In this document: positions 1-9,431 of the stretch, piece after piece
Position numbering within the stretch: position 1 is the first letter of the stretch
Layout of the letters: each line of letters starts with the position of its first letter
Assembly (NCBI GenBank): GCA_016210515.1
Contig: JACQTZ010000018.1
Location: 1-30,475, forward strand
Direction: 5' to 3'
DNA: 30,475 nucleotides
Source of the DNA: Chloroflexota bacterium
GTDB lineage: Bacteria > Chloroflexota > Dehalococcoidia > UBA2985
Made by a program: the position numbers and the translations under genes
Notes under the pieces: generated by a model
What the model was told of the DNA's origin: nothing
Seen by the model: the letters and a program-made list of their open reading frames with translations, nothing else
The model's database searches: none

Positions 1-351
1 ATGCCCCCAATCACCCGCTGCCGGTGAGGCGGCGCTTGAGGTGAAGACCACCGGGCCTGTCGCCGTGCCCCGTGCGATCAGGGTCCCATTCACCTGCAGC
101 GTCTGCCCCGCATCAAACCGCACCTCCACCCCAGCCTCCACCCTCAACGTTGCATCAGCGCTTACGAGCACTGTTCCAGTGATGACTACAGGGCTGTCCG
201 CCAGCGTCCATGTCGTGTCTTGGGAGATAACTGGTTGAACGGTAGCGGATAGTGGTAAAGCGCTTACCAGGCCCGGTCCTGCTGAGGCGGAGATGACTAG
301 CCCCAGCAAGGCCAGCCTCAATAGGAGACGCTGCATCGTAGGTGAAAGCAT
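1..351 (-). CDS. Secreted repeat/beta-helix-type protein, N-terminal part (runs off the window)
   Basis: An open frame of 117 codons starts at ATG 351 and is still open at base 1, so the C-terminus is missing. The first about 35 residues have a basic start (MQRLLLRLALLGLVISAS) and a hydrophobic core ending in small residues, which looks like a Sec signal peptide. The mature part contains TLRVEAGVEVRFDAGQTLQV followed by NGTLIARGTATGPVVFTSS. This pattern (a 'values computed against a low-information baseline, then a relocated item' style repeat) is typical of secreted right-handed beta-helix proteins of the pectate-lyase/NosD type. A second in-frame ATG lies at 336, and neither start has a clear Shine-Dalgarno sequence. 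The function is unknown; a surface or extracellular role is inferred from the signal peptide. Confidence 0.6.
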   Translation of the reverse strand, partial: MLSPTMQRLLLRLALLGLVISASAGPGLVSALPLSATVQPVISQDTTWTLADSPVVITGTVLVSADATLRVEAGVEVRFDAGQTLQVNGTLIARGTATGPVVFTSSAASPAAGDWGH

Positions 352-1056
352 GACGCCTGCTGCCTGCTTTCCTATAGGAATTCCGTGTCTATTCGGCGAA
401 GGATACTGCAGGCATTATAGTCCGGAGCACCCAAACAGGAAACCTCTAAATGCATTCCGAGGCAAGAAGGAAGCGACGTAGAGGAGTCGTCCAACGACGT
501 CATAGGAGCAGATAGAGGGAATTCCCCATAGTCACGAACTGTTAGCCAACAGCTTCCTCGGCCTGGGCGCCGGATCAGGCCTCAAGAAGTTCAAGTACCG
601 TCCACGGCGCCTCACCCCATTGAATTCGAACCAGACCTGGCCTAGACTGCTAGCTGAAGCCTCAGCTTAAAGGTGGGCTGAGTTCTGCGTATTGTTCCCG
701 TTGCTCCACCATAGGGGATTCGAACCAGTGCCATATAACCTACATCGAGGGCCACCTTGGGCCGGGCAGTCCTATACGTTTAGACTCAGGGTAGAACGCC
801 CCCGCCGGTTCGCGCTATACTGGTACATGAATGCTGATCTCGAAAGTTCTTGATTCTATCCGGGCCGGGCAGCATAAGGGGATTCGAACCTCATCTTGGC
901 CTGTTGAGCGAGAGGTCCTCTTGGACAATTGACGGCTGCCCTGATGTCTTTTGGGTGGGTTCACCATACAACACACCGTATTGGTACATTCAGCTTGATC
1001 GTGTCAGTCTTTGGCGTCCGTTTTTCCCATCCCACCTCACTTTCGGAGATGTTCGA
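352..1056. other. Gene-poor spacer with tRNA T-arm-like motifs
   Basis: I find no convincing gene in these 705 bases on either strand. Three short segments (622-632, 714-727 and 878-890) read on the minus strand as GGTTCGAATYC(CC), which resembles the T-arm/B-box of tRNAs. None is embedded in a cloverleaf I can fold, because the T stems pair for only about two base pairs and no matching acceptor strand is visible. They may be remnants of tRNA 3' ends. The short forward frames here have no protein-like character. Confidence 0.4.
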
Positions 1057-4000
1057 CTACGGTCTCTCGTCAACCGAAACCGCGGGCCCAAGGCTTTCCC
1101 CGCTCAGCTCCGGCTTGTAGTACGAGTAGGCCTGGGATGCCACTCCCTGCGCCTTCACAGGGTACAGGGCTCGGGCCTTGAACTGGAATGACACCGACTC
1201 TCCGGAGGACATGCCCTCGATATAGAAGATGACCTTTCGCCCGGCCACGTCGTATCGCTTGATCTTGGGCTGCGCGCTGGCCACTGCCACCAGGGTGTCC
1301 CCCTCCGGCACGAAGCCGGTCGGCACTGCTATGTCCAGCACCACCATGCCCGCCTCCACCTGCTCGGGTGTCTGGAAGGTCACACGAACCGAGAGGGTCA
1401 CCAGATCGTTCACGGAGACCTGCGTGGTATCGTAGTCCACGGCGATGTCGAAGGCGGGCTTCAGCGTGGATTCGACATCGGGCAGGTTGAAGCGGCGAAC
1501 GGCCTGGGCCACCACCTCTCCCCTACCCTCCACCGACACCGCCAGCATCTGACCTGCCGGGACCTCTACCACCTGCACCACGTCGAGATTCTCGGAGGAG
1601 ACGGTGACCTCTTTCTGCCAGTCGCCGGCCTTCAGCGTGACCCTCGCGTCCACGTCGGCCTGCGCTGCGCTGGCATACTGGGTGAGCGCCTGCAGCGCCG
1701 CCACGGTGTCCTGGGTGGAGCCGAAGCCGCCCAGGGCGTTCCGGTTGGATACCAGCCACTTGGCTGCACGAGAGGCATTGAACTTGTCACCGTGCTCAAG
1801 GAGTGCCAGGGTGGCATAACCAGTCGTCTCAATGGTTGCGCTCTGGTTCTGCGGCGGGTAAATTCCCAACTCCGGTGGGGCCATCTTCCTGGACGCGTCC
1901 GACTCCAGAATCCTCGGCTCATCTCCCCAGTGAAGGCCCTGTTCGTCCTCCTTGGCCAGGGCCATGAGCCTATCGTAGGCGTCGTCACGCCGGGGGCTTT
2001 TCGCAAGCTCCAGGGCGTAGGTCGTCAGCGCCAGGCCATAGGCATCCTCCGTTGTGTTCAACGTGCGCTCCAGGTACTGGACGGCACGCTGAAACGCTGC
2101 CGTCTCGCCCGCCTCCTTGAGGGCCACGGCCACATAGGCGGTGAGGGCGGTTCTGCCCTGCAACCCACCCAGCAGCTCCTGGTGGTGGACGAAACCCACC
2201 GTCTCAAAGGAGCCATTGTTGCTCTGGTGGGTCGCTATCCACGCAGCGGCCTCCCGCAGCACATCGTCGTCCACATATATCAAGCCCCTGGCTTGGGCGA
2301 AGGTCTTCAGGACAAAGGCAGTAAGCCAGAGGCTGCCTTCCTTGTCCTGATCGCCGAAGGCGGAGAAGCTGCCATCGGAGCGCCGGTAGGTGAGCTCGCG
2401 CTGATAGCCCGTCACCATCATCTTCTCGGCCTTGGCCATTATCTCGGGTTTCACCTGGCCGGTAGCTGATAGGTACTTCAGGATAAAAGTGTTGGGGGCA
2501 AAGAGTATCATGTTCTGCTCTCCGCAACCAAAGGGCATTCGGAGGAGTCCCTCCAGACCCTGGATGGTCTGGCTCAAGTAGCTCCCCGTGAGAGCGACGT
2601 ACACGCGCCCGGATCCTTCCACGATTCCGGCAGGGAGAGCGATTTCAACTTCGCGAGAGGAGCCAGCGGAAAGGACCAGGTTTTCAACCAGCTCACGCTG
2701 CACACCCTCCGGCTCGACGATGATGTCCTTGATGACTGCGTCGGCCGCCTCGCGGCTCCTGGCGGTTACCTTCAACTGACGGATTCCCAACCCCGTCGGC
2801 CGTATGCGAAACTCCACGACGCCGATGTCATTTCCGGGCACCGTCACCGTCTTTAAGGCCGTGTCCAGCAGGTCGAACCATGGTGCTGGCTCCAGGTCAA
2901 CGCGTATCTCCTGCGCATCCTCCAGGTAGTTGTACAGCGACACCTTGACGGGGAACTCCTCAGAGCGAACCACAGAGTAGGGCAGGTCCACGCTAAGGAA
3001 GAAGGGTTGGAAGACCCTGATTTGGTCCTCTGAGATGCCAAGGCCCTTTGTCTTGGACATGCCCACCGCCCGCAACATCCAGGTGGTGATGCTGTCTGGG
3101 ACCTGGAAGCTGAGCGATGCCTTGCCGTTTGCGTCAGTGGCCACGTCTGTCCATATCCAGGTCTCGGGGAAGAGCTGGCGAACGCGCTTCACCTCTGCCA
3201 GGTCGCTACCATTGTCGGGCACAGTGGAAGGTGCTCCGGCAGCTCCTTTCAGGCCTATGGCCCCCTCGGCTCCGAGTGCTCCGAATAGTCTCCACTGCTC
3301 CTGTTCCAGCTTCTCGCCCTGGGGTACCTGCTTGTTGGTTATTACAAGCAGGCCAGTCTCCCCAATGACCTCTGCCGCCCCCTTGGTGACAACCGGTTCG
3401 TACCACGTTGCCTCATGCAGCTCCACTTGGGGTGACATGTACAGCCGTTCCAACTCATCGAAGACCTGCTGGAGGTTCAGACGATTCTCAGCCAGGATGA
3501 ACACAGAGCGATCCACTGCCACCAATCCAACCCTGGCCTGGCCCTCCGACTGCACGTTTACCATGACGTTGTCCCCTGGAGCGACCTGCTCGGCGCCGAA
3601 CTCCGCACTCAGCTTATGGGGGTAGTCACCCTCTGCGGAGAAGGGGATGTAGTCAGCGGCCACCTCGCTATTGGGCAGTACCTGGTATACCAGTAGCCGC
3701 GCTGAAGGCGCCATGAGTGGCGTGATGGTTAACGAGAACTCGCTGGAGGATGAGTTGCCGCTGAAAACAACCTTGCCTCGCGCCACTACCTCGTAGTAGA
3801 AGTTGACAGCTCGAGAGGTGGAGTGGACGCGGAATCGCGCCTGGTCGCCCACCTTCCAGGGTCCCGGCACCGCCTGCTCAACGTGGATGAAGTTGCCTGA
3901 GGGCGAGTGCCCCGCGGAGAGGCTAAGGCTAGTTTGTGCTGGCGGCGTCTGAGATGACGCCTGCAACACAAATGCGTCGGTCCGAAGGGATACGGCGTCA

Positions 4001-5217
4001 CCTGGCGGCGTGACGGTGAAAAGCGTCTTCCCCTTCTCCACCTTCAGCTCTTGGTGATCAGTGCGAAGCTCCTTGAACTGCTTGTTCCAGTAGATGACAC
4101 GTACGTCAGCCATCAGGTCCAGGGGCTTGTTGTCGGGGGTTTCTGCCACCAGCAGTAGATTGAGCGGCAGGCCTGGCTTGAAGGATGAAGACTCAGGGAT
4201 AAGCTGCAGCGTCTCCCTCGCGGCGGAGATGGTGAGCAGACGGGAGGTCTTCTCCTCGTAACCGGTGGAGTGCTCCCGCACCGTCACTTCGAGTTGTACG
4301 TTGCCCATGCCACGGGCACCAGGGACGCCAGCCACATATCCTACGGATGGGATCTCGAAGGTCGCCGAGCCATCCAACTCCTTGGTGACAATAGCGAACG
4401 TCTCCCACGCACCCACGTACTTAGAGGCGACTACCTCCACCTCGCCAGATACAGGTTTACCGAAGGTATACTCGGCAGAGACCTGCCCCTTGACCGGCTC
4501 GCTCACAAGGAACCACTCCTTGGGCAACTCGACCTTCACCTCGTACTTGGGCAGTACGTATTCCTCTACACGGACGTCTATTTGCACCAGGCTCTTGCCG
4601 CTCCTGGCGGTCACCTTCCAGACGCCCAGGTTAGGCTCGGTAGAGAGGGGAAGCTCCAGCGTGGCCATGCCGTATTCATCGGTGTCAGTCTCTTTACGGA
4701 AGACCTTCAACCCTTTGGCATCCTGGACCTCCAAGACCACAGAGCGGACCAGCGGCTTCAGCTCGGCATCCAGAGAGAGCACTCGGATATGCACCGTCTG
4801 GCCTGGCTTGTAGATGGGCTTGTCCGTCTCAGCGAATACCAGGCTTCCATCCTCCACTTTGACCATAGCTGTGTCCTGGAAGGTTGAGCCTTTTACAACA
4901 AGAGTGTATTCGCTTTCAGCCATCTCAGGCACGCCAATGGCGATGGAGCCGGAACCGACGATCTTGCCCGAAGCCCGCGACACCTCCTTGCCTGTCTTGT
5001 CCACGAGTCTCAAGACGACCGTATCCGTGGCAGACTGCTGCCCGCTGAATATCGAGAAGGACACGGATTCCATCTGGCCCTGGTGGAACACCTTTGGCGC
5101 CAGCACCACGTACCCATCCACGGATGGGCTGAGGACTACTTCGCGGTTGAGGGTAGGTACAACAACCAGGGTGAGGAAGATCAGTGCAGACAGGCCAGCT
5201 ATCAATAGAGGACGCAT
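1057..5217 (-). CDS. Alpha-2-macroglobulin family protein with thioester, animal-type architecture
   Basis: The 1386-residue protein starts at an ATG with a near-perfect Shine-Dalgarno sequence (AAGGAGGT, 5 nt upstream). It has an N-terminal hydrophobic export segment (about residues 5-22) without a lipobox cysteine. MG-type beta domains follow, with the KPIYKPGQTVHIR motif near residue 140. A Gly/Ala-rich bait-like stretch lies around 640-670, followed by ETWIWTD. The thioester motif GCGEQN has its cysteine at residue 898 and is followed by an alpha-toroid domain (WLTAFVLKTFAQAR, GGFGSTQDTVAALQAL). The C-terminus resembles the receptor-binding domain of animal A2M, ending with AYSYYKPE. Known family members trap proteases that cleave the bait; here it would act outside the membrane. 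Unlike the enterobacterial forms, no penicillin-binding protein 1C gene is adjacent. The family call is very secure; the protease-trap role is inferred. Confidence 0.95.
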   Translation of the reverse strand: MRPLLIAGLSALIFLTLVVVPTLNREVVLSPSVDGYVVLAPKVFHQGQMESVSFSIFSGQQSATDTVVLRLVDKTGKEVSRASGKIVGSGSIAIGVPEMAESEYTLVVKGSTFQDTAMVKVEDGSLVFAETDKPIYKPGQTVHIRVLSLDAELKPLVRSVVLEVQDAKGLKVFRKETDTDEYGMATLELPLSTEPNLGVWKVTARSGKSLVQIDVRVEEYVLPKYEVKVELPKEWFLVSEPVKGQVSAEYTFGKPVSGEVEVVASKYVGAWETFAIVTKELDGSATFEIPSVGYVAGVPGARGMGNVQLEVTVREHSTGYEEKTSRLLTISAARETLQLIPESSSFKPGLPLNLLLVAETPDNKPLDLMADVRVIYWNKQFKELRTDHQELKVEKGKTLFTVTPPGDAVSLRTDAFVLQASSQTPPAQTSLSLSAGHSPSGNFIHVEQAVPGPWKVGDQARFRVHSTSRAVNFYYEVVARGKVVFSGNSSSSEFSLTITPLMAPSARLLVYQVLPNSEVAADYIPFSAEGDYPHKLSAEFGAEQVAPGDNVMVNVQSEGQARVGLVAVDRSVFILAENRLNLQQVFDELERLYMSPQVELHEATWYEPVVTKGAAEVIGETGLLVITNKQVPQGEKLEQEQWRLFGALGAEGAIGLKGAAGAPSTVPDNGSDLAEVKRVRQLFPETWIWTDVATDANGKASLSFQVPDSITTWMLRAVGMSKTKGLGISEDQIRVFQPFFLSVDLPYSVVRSEEFPVKVSLYNYLEDAQEIRVDLEPAPWFDLLDTALKTVTVPGNDIGVVEFRIRPTGLGIRQLKVTARSREAADAVIKDIIVEPEGVQRELVENLVLSAGSSREVEIALPAGIVEGSGRVYVALTGSYLSQTIQGLEGLLRMPFGCGEQNMILFAPNTFILKYLSATGQVKPEIMAKAEKMMVTGYQRELTYRRSDGSFSAFGDQDKEGSLWLTAFVLKTFAQARGLIYVDDDVLREAAAWIATHQSNNGSFETVGFVHHQELLGGLQGRTALTAYVAVALKEAGETAAFQRAVQYLERTLNTTEDAYGLALTTYALELAKSPRRDDAYDRLMALAKEDEQGLHWGDEPRILESDASRKMAPPELGIYPPQNQSATIETTGYATLALLEHGDKFNASRAAKWLVSNRNALGGFGSTQDTVAALQALTQYASAAQADVDARVTLKAGDWQKEVTVSSENLDVVQVVEVPAGQMLAVSVEGRGEVVAQAVRRFNLPDVESTLKPAFDIAVDYDTTQVSVNDLVTLSVRVTFQTPEQVEAGMVVLDIAVPTGFVPEGDTLVAVASAQPKIKRYDVAGRKVIFYIEGMSSGESVSFQFKARALYPVKAQGVASQAYSYYKPELSGESLGPAVSVDERP

Positions 5218-5512
5218 GGCTACCTCCTTAGGAACCTGATAACATCAAGACGTATCAGGCGCAGAAAAAGTTCCACGGCGCAAGGACCACCCGCGTGGCC
5301 CTGGCCCTGAGTGAGGGGCAACACGAGCACCCCTCAATGTTGCGCCGTTGAATGGTAATGTGACAAGGGTATCCACCTTCAGATAGCTCAGATACCAAGC
5401 CCTCTCGTCGTGCTCTTCGGTCGTGGGAAGAATCTCTCCATGCGGGGAAGGTGACTCATGTTAGAGGACACGATCTTAACTACCTGTCCGACTCTTGGGG
5501 TCCACCTCGGTT
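5218..5512. other. Intergenic spacer
   Basis: These 295 bases separate the start of the macroglobulin gene from the end of the DUF3786 gene. Apart from the Shine-Dalgarno sequence of the macroglobulin gene at about 5222-5230, I see no gene, RNA or clear repeat. Confidence 0.4.
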
Positions 5513-6124
5513 TCACCCTAGTGGTTCAGAAGCGCGCACCAGGGCCGACGTGACATGTCGCGCCATGCTTAGGAGAGTATCAAGGGGCAGGTGCTCGTCC
5601 ACCCGGCGGTCGAAGAGCATGGTGAGCCGGGACGGGAACTCCTCGTCGCCCAGCCAGAGCACCAATCGGACGGCGATCCGCGGTAGAACCTGAACCTCGA
5701 TGCAGGCGTCGCCCCAATTCACCGGCTTGCCTCCCAGTTTGCTCCCGGCTCTGAAGAACATGTCCCGGTCGTGGCCGAACCTGGCCACCACCTCTGCCGT
5801 AGGTATGGTATGGAATCCTCGAAAGAAGAAGGCCCCCGTTGGTAGAGACTCGTCAGTGACCCACTCGCCAGCAGGGGGCGTTTCTTTGCCCTCGATGAGG
5901 TACACCGTGACGAGAAGGACAACGTTATACCCAGGCTCGCCGCCAGTCTGGGGAGCCTCGTTGCACCACTGCACGGTATGCTCCCTGGGGTCAACCCGCA
6001 CGTGACGATCCAGCAATGGCAGGGTATAGCATCCCCTCGCCAGGTCGTATCGCGCACCTGTGCGGCGGCACACCTCATCTGGCATAAGAGAGGCCAGGCG
6101 TTCCCAATGTGTCTCGTGGATCAT
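5513..6124 (-). CDS. DUF3786 domain protein
   Basis: The 203-residue protein matches my knowledge of the DUF3786 family along its length. It has an N-terminal segment on residues near a single-copy arginine/glycine stretch (CRRTGARYD) and a central GEWVTDESLPTGAFFFRGF. The conserved C-terminal block reads LPRIAVRLVLWLGDEEFPS, followed by LTMLFD and LPLDTL. The family is common in anaerobes such as Dehalococcoidia and Deltaproteobacteria and has no established biochemical function. There is no signal peptide or membrane segment, so it should be cytoplasmic. It stands alone, with 84 bases between it and dinB, and it may or may not be co-transcribed with dinB. The start is the first ATG, with a weak purine run (CAGGG) just before it. 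Confidence 0.8.
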   Translation of the reverse strand: MIHETHWERLASLMPDEVCRRTGARYDLARGCYTLPLLDRHVRVDPREHTVQWCNEAPQTGGEPGYNVVLLVTVYLIEGKETPPAGEWVTDESLPTGAFFFRGFHTIPTAEVVARFGHDRDMFFRAGSKLGGKPVNWGDACIEVQVLPRIAVRLVLWLGDEEFPSRLTMLFDRRVDEHLPLDTLLSMARHVTSALVRASEPLG

Positions 6125-6208
6125 CCCTGAGAGATTCCCATCACCCTGTCCATAAGTGATCTGCCCCCGATGAGTGTATCAAGCTACATTCAGTCACCCT
6201 GGCGATGC

Positions 6209-7282
6209 CTAGCGCGATAGCCCAGGCTCCAGTAGTGATAGCTGCCCCACTTCTGCAAAGTTGGATACACCGACGCCCAACAAGCGGAACCTCCGCCCAG
6301 GTCGCAACTCCTTGCTAAGGAGTTGCTGCGCAGTCCGCTGAATATCAAAGATATGCGAAGTGGGAACTAGCAAGGAGGTCGAGCGCGTGAGCGTAGTGAA
6401 ATCCTCCAGCCTGAGCTTCACTGTCACCGTCCGACCCCTGAGTCCCTCCTTAGAGAGACGCATGGCTACCTTCAAGCACAGCATGGAAAGTTGTAGGGTG
6501 ATGGCCATTGGATCAGAGAGGTCTTTCTCAAAAGTGACCTCGGCACTGAGGGACTTGGCTTCGTGCTCTGTGATGACTGGCCTGGCGTCTTCACCCCGAC
6601 TCAGAGCCAGTAGTGTCTCGCCTCGTTTTCCGAATCGCTCCTCGGCCCATTTCACACTTTGACCGGCCAGATCGCCAAGCGTGAGGATGCCTTCGTGACG
6701 CAATCGGTCTTCAGTCTTAGGGCCAACGCCCCACAGGTGCTTCACTGGTAGAGGAGCAAGGAAGGTTCGTTCATGTCCGGGTTCTACCACCAGCAGGCCG
6801 TCGGGTTTGCTCAGGTCTGATGCAATCTTGGCTACTGATTTGGAAGTGGCAATACCCACGGATATGACAAGGCCGGTCTCTACCAGCACTCGTTCCTTGA
6901 GATTTCCTCCCACTGCTGTTGTGGGAATGCCTTTCCCCACCAAGTGAGTGATGTCTACGAAGGCTTCGTCCAGAGAGATCGGCTCTACCTGGGGAGTGAT
7001 CTCGCGAAAGATGGACATGACCTCTTTGGACTTCTCCTGGTAGCGATGGAAACGGGGATGGACCGTGATACCTTCGGGGCATAACCGCACGGCCTGCGCC
7101 ATCGACATGGCAGAGCGCACCCCGAACTTGCGAGCCTCGTAGGAACAGGATGCGACTACACCTCGCCCTTGTGGGTTTCCTCCTACTAACACTGGCTTGC
7201 CCCTCAGCGCGGGGTTGTCCAACTGCTCTACGGAGGCGTAGAAAGCATCCAGGTCCGCGTGCATAACAAACATCTCCAGCAT
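6209..7282 (-). CDS. dinB: DNA polymerase IV (Y-family translesion polymerase)
   Basis: The 357-residue protein has the full set of Y-family motifs. These are MHADLDAFYASVEQ with the first metal-binding aspartate near residue 10, ISLDEAFVDIT with the catalytic Asp-Glu pair near residue 104, and SVGIATSKSVAKIASDLSKP. A helix-hairpin-helix segment (HLWGVGPKTEDRL) and a little-finger domain follow. The C-terminus carries QLSLLEP, a probable beta-clamp binding motif. The enzyme copies past damaged template bases in the cytoplasm. Two further in-frame starts lie close by (ATG 7273 and 7264), and none has a good Shine-Dalgarno sequence. A TACAAT box ends about 6 nt before ATG 7282, so the transcript could be almost leaderless. 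I see no LexA site I could name. Confidence 0.96.
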   Translation of the reverse strand: MLEMFVMHADLDAFYASVEQLDNPALRGKPVLVGGNPQGRGVVASCSYEARKFGVRSAMSMAQAVRLCPEGITVHPRFHRYQEKSKEVMSIFREITPQVEPISLDEAFVDITHLVGKGIPTTAVGGNLKERVLVETGLVISVGIATSKSVAKIASDLSKPDGLLVVEPGHERTFLAPLPVKHLWGVGPKTEDRLRHEGILTLGDLAGQSVKWAEERFGKRGETLLALSRGEDARPVITEHEAKSLSAEVTFEKDLSDPMAITLQLSMLCLKVAMRLSKEGLRGRTVTVKLRLEDFTTLTRSTSLLVPTSHIFDIQRTAQQLLSKELRPGRRFRLLGVGVSNFAEVGQLSLLEPGLSR

Positions 7283-7601
7283 GGCTGTATTGTAGCGATT
7301 GTGAGAGTGTCTTGCATTTCCAACTTGCTGTTGGTTTGTAATCGCAGAATCGGCATCCGTGCTCTGTTTGGTGCGGTTTCTATGTCAGCCCTCGTTGTCC
7401 GCCTTCACCCCCATCTGCTGAGCCAGGTTTCGGGCTCATAGACCAAGATCTGTTGCCCTCCCCCCGGAAACCGGCCCAGGAGTAAGGTTATGCTCTGGAC
7501 CGAGAGAAAGAGAGGCAGGTCAACTCGATTAATGTGGTTCACTGCAACCTTGGGATGTAGTATTATCGAAACTGGGACGTAGGGCCTCATCGCAAGGCAT
7601 T
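7283..7601. other. Spacer between divergent genes
   Basis: These 319 bases lie between the divergent dinB and TPR genes and should hold both promoters. Only the TACAAT box close to the dinB start (about 7289-7294, minus strand) stands out. The short frames in both directions have no recognisable content. Confidence 0.35.
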
Positions 7602-8204
7602 GTGGACATGGACGATAGACCAGAACTGCTCACAATATGGGACGAAGCAAGAGGGCATATTGACACGGGTGACTATGATCGGGCTATTGAGACGTACCGC
7701 TATATTCTCATTCGATACCACGACGATGACGTTGCTGTTGAGTATGCCAACGCCTATCTTGGTGATCTTTTTCTGACGATTCAAGAGCTTGCTCTGGCCC
7801 GGAAACACCTTGTGGGAGCTATTGGGTATGCTCCTGAAAAACCGCATTACCATTATCTGCTTGGTTTCACCTACTCGAAGATGGAAGAGTGGGAAGCGGC
7901 CATTTCGGAATTGGAGGCTGCGGTAGAACTTGAACCGACCGAAGGTGAGTATGTGCGGGCATTGGGATGGGCTACCTTCAATGGTAGGGACAAACCAGAA
8001 GGGTTGGCTCAACTGCATCGAGCTGCGGAGCTGGCACCAGACAACGCCGATATCCTTACAGACCTAGCTGCTGCATTTCTGACTATGGGCAACTTGGACA
8101 AGGCCAGGGAGTACGGAAAGGAAGCCCTCGGAATCGACCCTGGTCACACCCTTGCCCAGGACCTTCTCAGAAACATCGACCTGCTGAGGAAGAAGTTCGG
8201 TTAA
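7602..8204 (+). CDS. Tetratricopeptide repeat (TPR) protein
   Basis: The protein is 200 residues long and almost wholly helical repeats. Recognisable TPR units are DYDRAIETYRYIL (about 23-35), LALARKHLVGAIGYAPEKPH (about 60-80), WEAAISELEAAVELEPTEGE (about 97-116), a degenerate unit ending LHRAAELAPDNADIL (about 135-150) and LDKAREYGKEALGIDP (about 165-180). TPR arrays bind partner proteins, and no enzymatic domain is present. There is no signal peptide, so it is probably cytoplasmic. ATG 7602 and ATG 7608 are both possible starts, with no strong Shine-Dalgarno sequence before either. It is followed 64 bases later by the peptidase-like gene on the same strand. The partner is unknown. Confidence 0.85.
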   Translation: MDMDDRPELLTIWDEARGHIDTGDYDRAIETYRYILIRYHDDDVAVEYANAYLGDLFLTIQELALARKHLVGAIGYAPEKPHYHYLLGFTYSKMEEWEAAISELEAAVELEPTEGEYVRALGWATFNGRDKPEGLAQLHRAAELAPDNADILTDLAAAFLTMGNLDKAREYGKEALGIDPGHTLAQDLLRNIDLLRKKFG

Positions 8205-8268
8205 CCCGACACTTAGCCGTCATTCCCCGTATTAGTAGACTGTCAGCACGGGCTGTTGCCGAAACGGG

Positions 8269-8946
8269 GTGTGGATGGAGTCAGGAAAACCGACTGAGGC
8301 ACTGGTCCTTGTGACGAGCATCCACAACCGTGGTACAACCCATGAGGCAAGATTGTCCGACCGTGACAGCATCCTTGACATCGAAACACTCAAGGCCATG
8401 AGCAGAACACGGCATTCCACGGGAATCGAGGAATCAGGGTGCGTGAATCGGCTCGCACAAGAAGTCGCCTCATCCTGCGGCTTTGACTTTGTGCCCCCTG
8501 TGAATGTTCGTCGCGGTAGAGGCGGCGACTGGAACCAGATGACCCGTCGTATACGCATAGGGCGTGGCGAGTTGAGGGGTGACGATGATCACCTTTGGTA
8601 CGTTGTGGCCCACGAGTTGGCACATGCCCAGGCTGAGCGGAGAGAAGGCCATTCTAGAGCGTTCTGGGTGCGTCTAGCGAATGGGCTAGAGCATGCCGGC
8701 AAGCTTGAACTCCTCAGATACGACTTCGGGTACAGAGAGGCTGCCCTACGTGTATCTGAGGAATACGGCTTGCCAGATGTACCCAAGCGCGAGGAGTTCA
8801 GGCTTGCTCTCGGCACCGTTGTTGAAGATGGTGATGGCCGAGGATGGAAGATCGTGAGGCGATTCAGGCGGACTGGTGCTCCATGCTATTGGCTGCAAAC
8901 CCGTGGATGGCGTTGGATCGCCTCAGAACAGGCATTACTACCCTAA
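8269..8946 (+). CDS. HExxH metallopeptidase-like protein (SprT/YgjP-like fold)
   Basis: The reading frame encodes 225 residues from GTG 8269. A zinc-binding motif HELAH sits at residues 115-119, with a further HSRAFW at about 128-133, so the two histidines and the downstream histidine match the HExxH...H pattern. HSRAFW after HELAH is typical of SprT/WLM and DUF45 (YgjP-like) metallopeptidases. No signal peptide or membrane segment is seen. The first 43 residues have no recognisable content, and ATG 8398 (residue 44, with AAGG just upstream) could be the true start. The C-terminal part (GAPCYWLQTRGWRWI) is unfamiliar. The substrate is unknown. The zinc-protease fold is a motif-based inference and catalysis is unproven. 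Confidence 0.7.
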   Translation: MWMESGKPTEALVLVTSIHNRGTTHEARLSDRDSILDIETLKAMSRTRHSTGIEESGCVNRLAQEVASSCGFDFVPPVNVRRGRGGDWNQMTRRIRIGRGELRGDDDHLWYVVAHELAHAQAERREGHSRAFWVRLANGLEHAGKLELLRYDFGYREAALRVSEEYGLPDVPKREEFRLALGTVVEDGDGRGWKIVRRFRRTGAPCYWLQTRGWRWIASEQALLP

Positions 8947-9374
8947 CTCACGACTCTGCGGTCCCGTTCAATGGGCAAGGTGGGGGCTGGGAAGAGTAGT
9001 GTATAGGGAAAACCAGAGTCGTTTCTCAGGTGAAGGATAGTGTCCTCTTAAGTACACCAAATCGGATCGACTAGGTTATATCTGGCAGGGTGTCCCTCAC
9101 AGCAATAGCACTCGCCTCCCTGTCGGACAGCCCATGACCCTTGTCAAAGCCCCTTATGTGCTGGGAGGCCTTCGTATCGCAACATTCCTCCCGACCACCC
9201 AGAAGCCTCCTCGGCGATCCGCCCCCCGTGGGTACCCATTCACACCAAACCGGTATCCATAACCCTGGGGGTCTCCCCCTCCCCAGCCTGCCCTATAGGA
9301 AGGGTATGCTTCGACCTACCTAGAGGGCACCAGTCCAGGCACATAGATAGATGGTGTGTTTGGTAGAGTGACTA
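8947..9374. other. Spacer to the left of the recombinase module
   Basis: These 428 bases contain no supported gene. If the serine-recombinase module is an integrated element, its left end should lie here or just left of here. I looked for a displaced copy of the MATE gene 3' end or of the sequence at 12020-12040 and found none, so the boundary is unresolved. Confidence 0.35.
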
Positions 9375-9403
9375 TTGCCATCCTAGTGGTATCGTGGTAG
9401 TAT
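9375..9403 (+). promoter_or_regulatory. Candidate sigma70-type promoter of the recombinase module
   Basis: TTGCCA (9375-9380) matches the -35 consensus at 5 of 6 positions. TAGTAT (9398-9403) follows after a 17-base spacer and matches the -10 consensus at 4 of 6. It lies 28 bases before the start of the 115-residue gene and reads toward the recombinase. Confidence 0.5.
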
Positions 9404-9431
9404 ACCTTGGTAGTGCAAGGGGAGGTGATAG

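Noticed and set aside
850..1191. 113-codon forward frame
   Set aside because: It overlaps the macroglobulin 3' end and T-arm-like repeats and has no recognisable content.
5513..5515. TGA stop of the DUF3786 gene considered as a third Sec codon
   Set aside because: The protein already has full family length there and no homologous sequence continues beyond the TGA.
8947..9374. Searched for the left att site and displaced MATE tail
   Set aside because: No match to the MATE 3' end or to the junction sequence near 12029 was found by eye.
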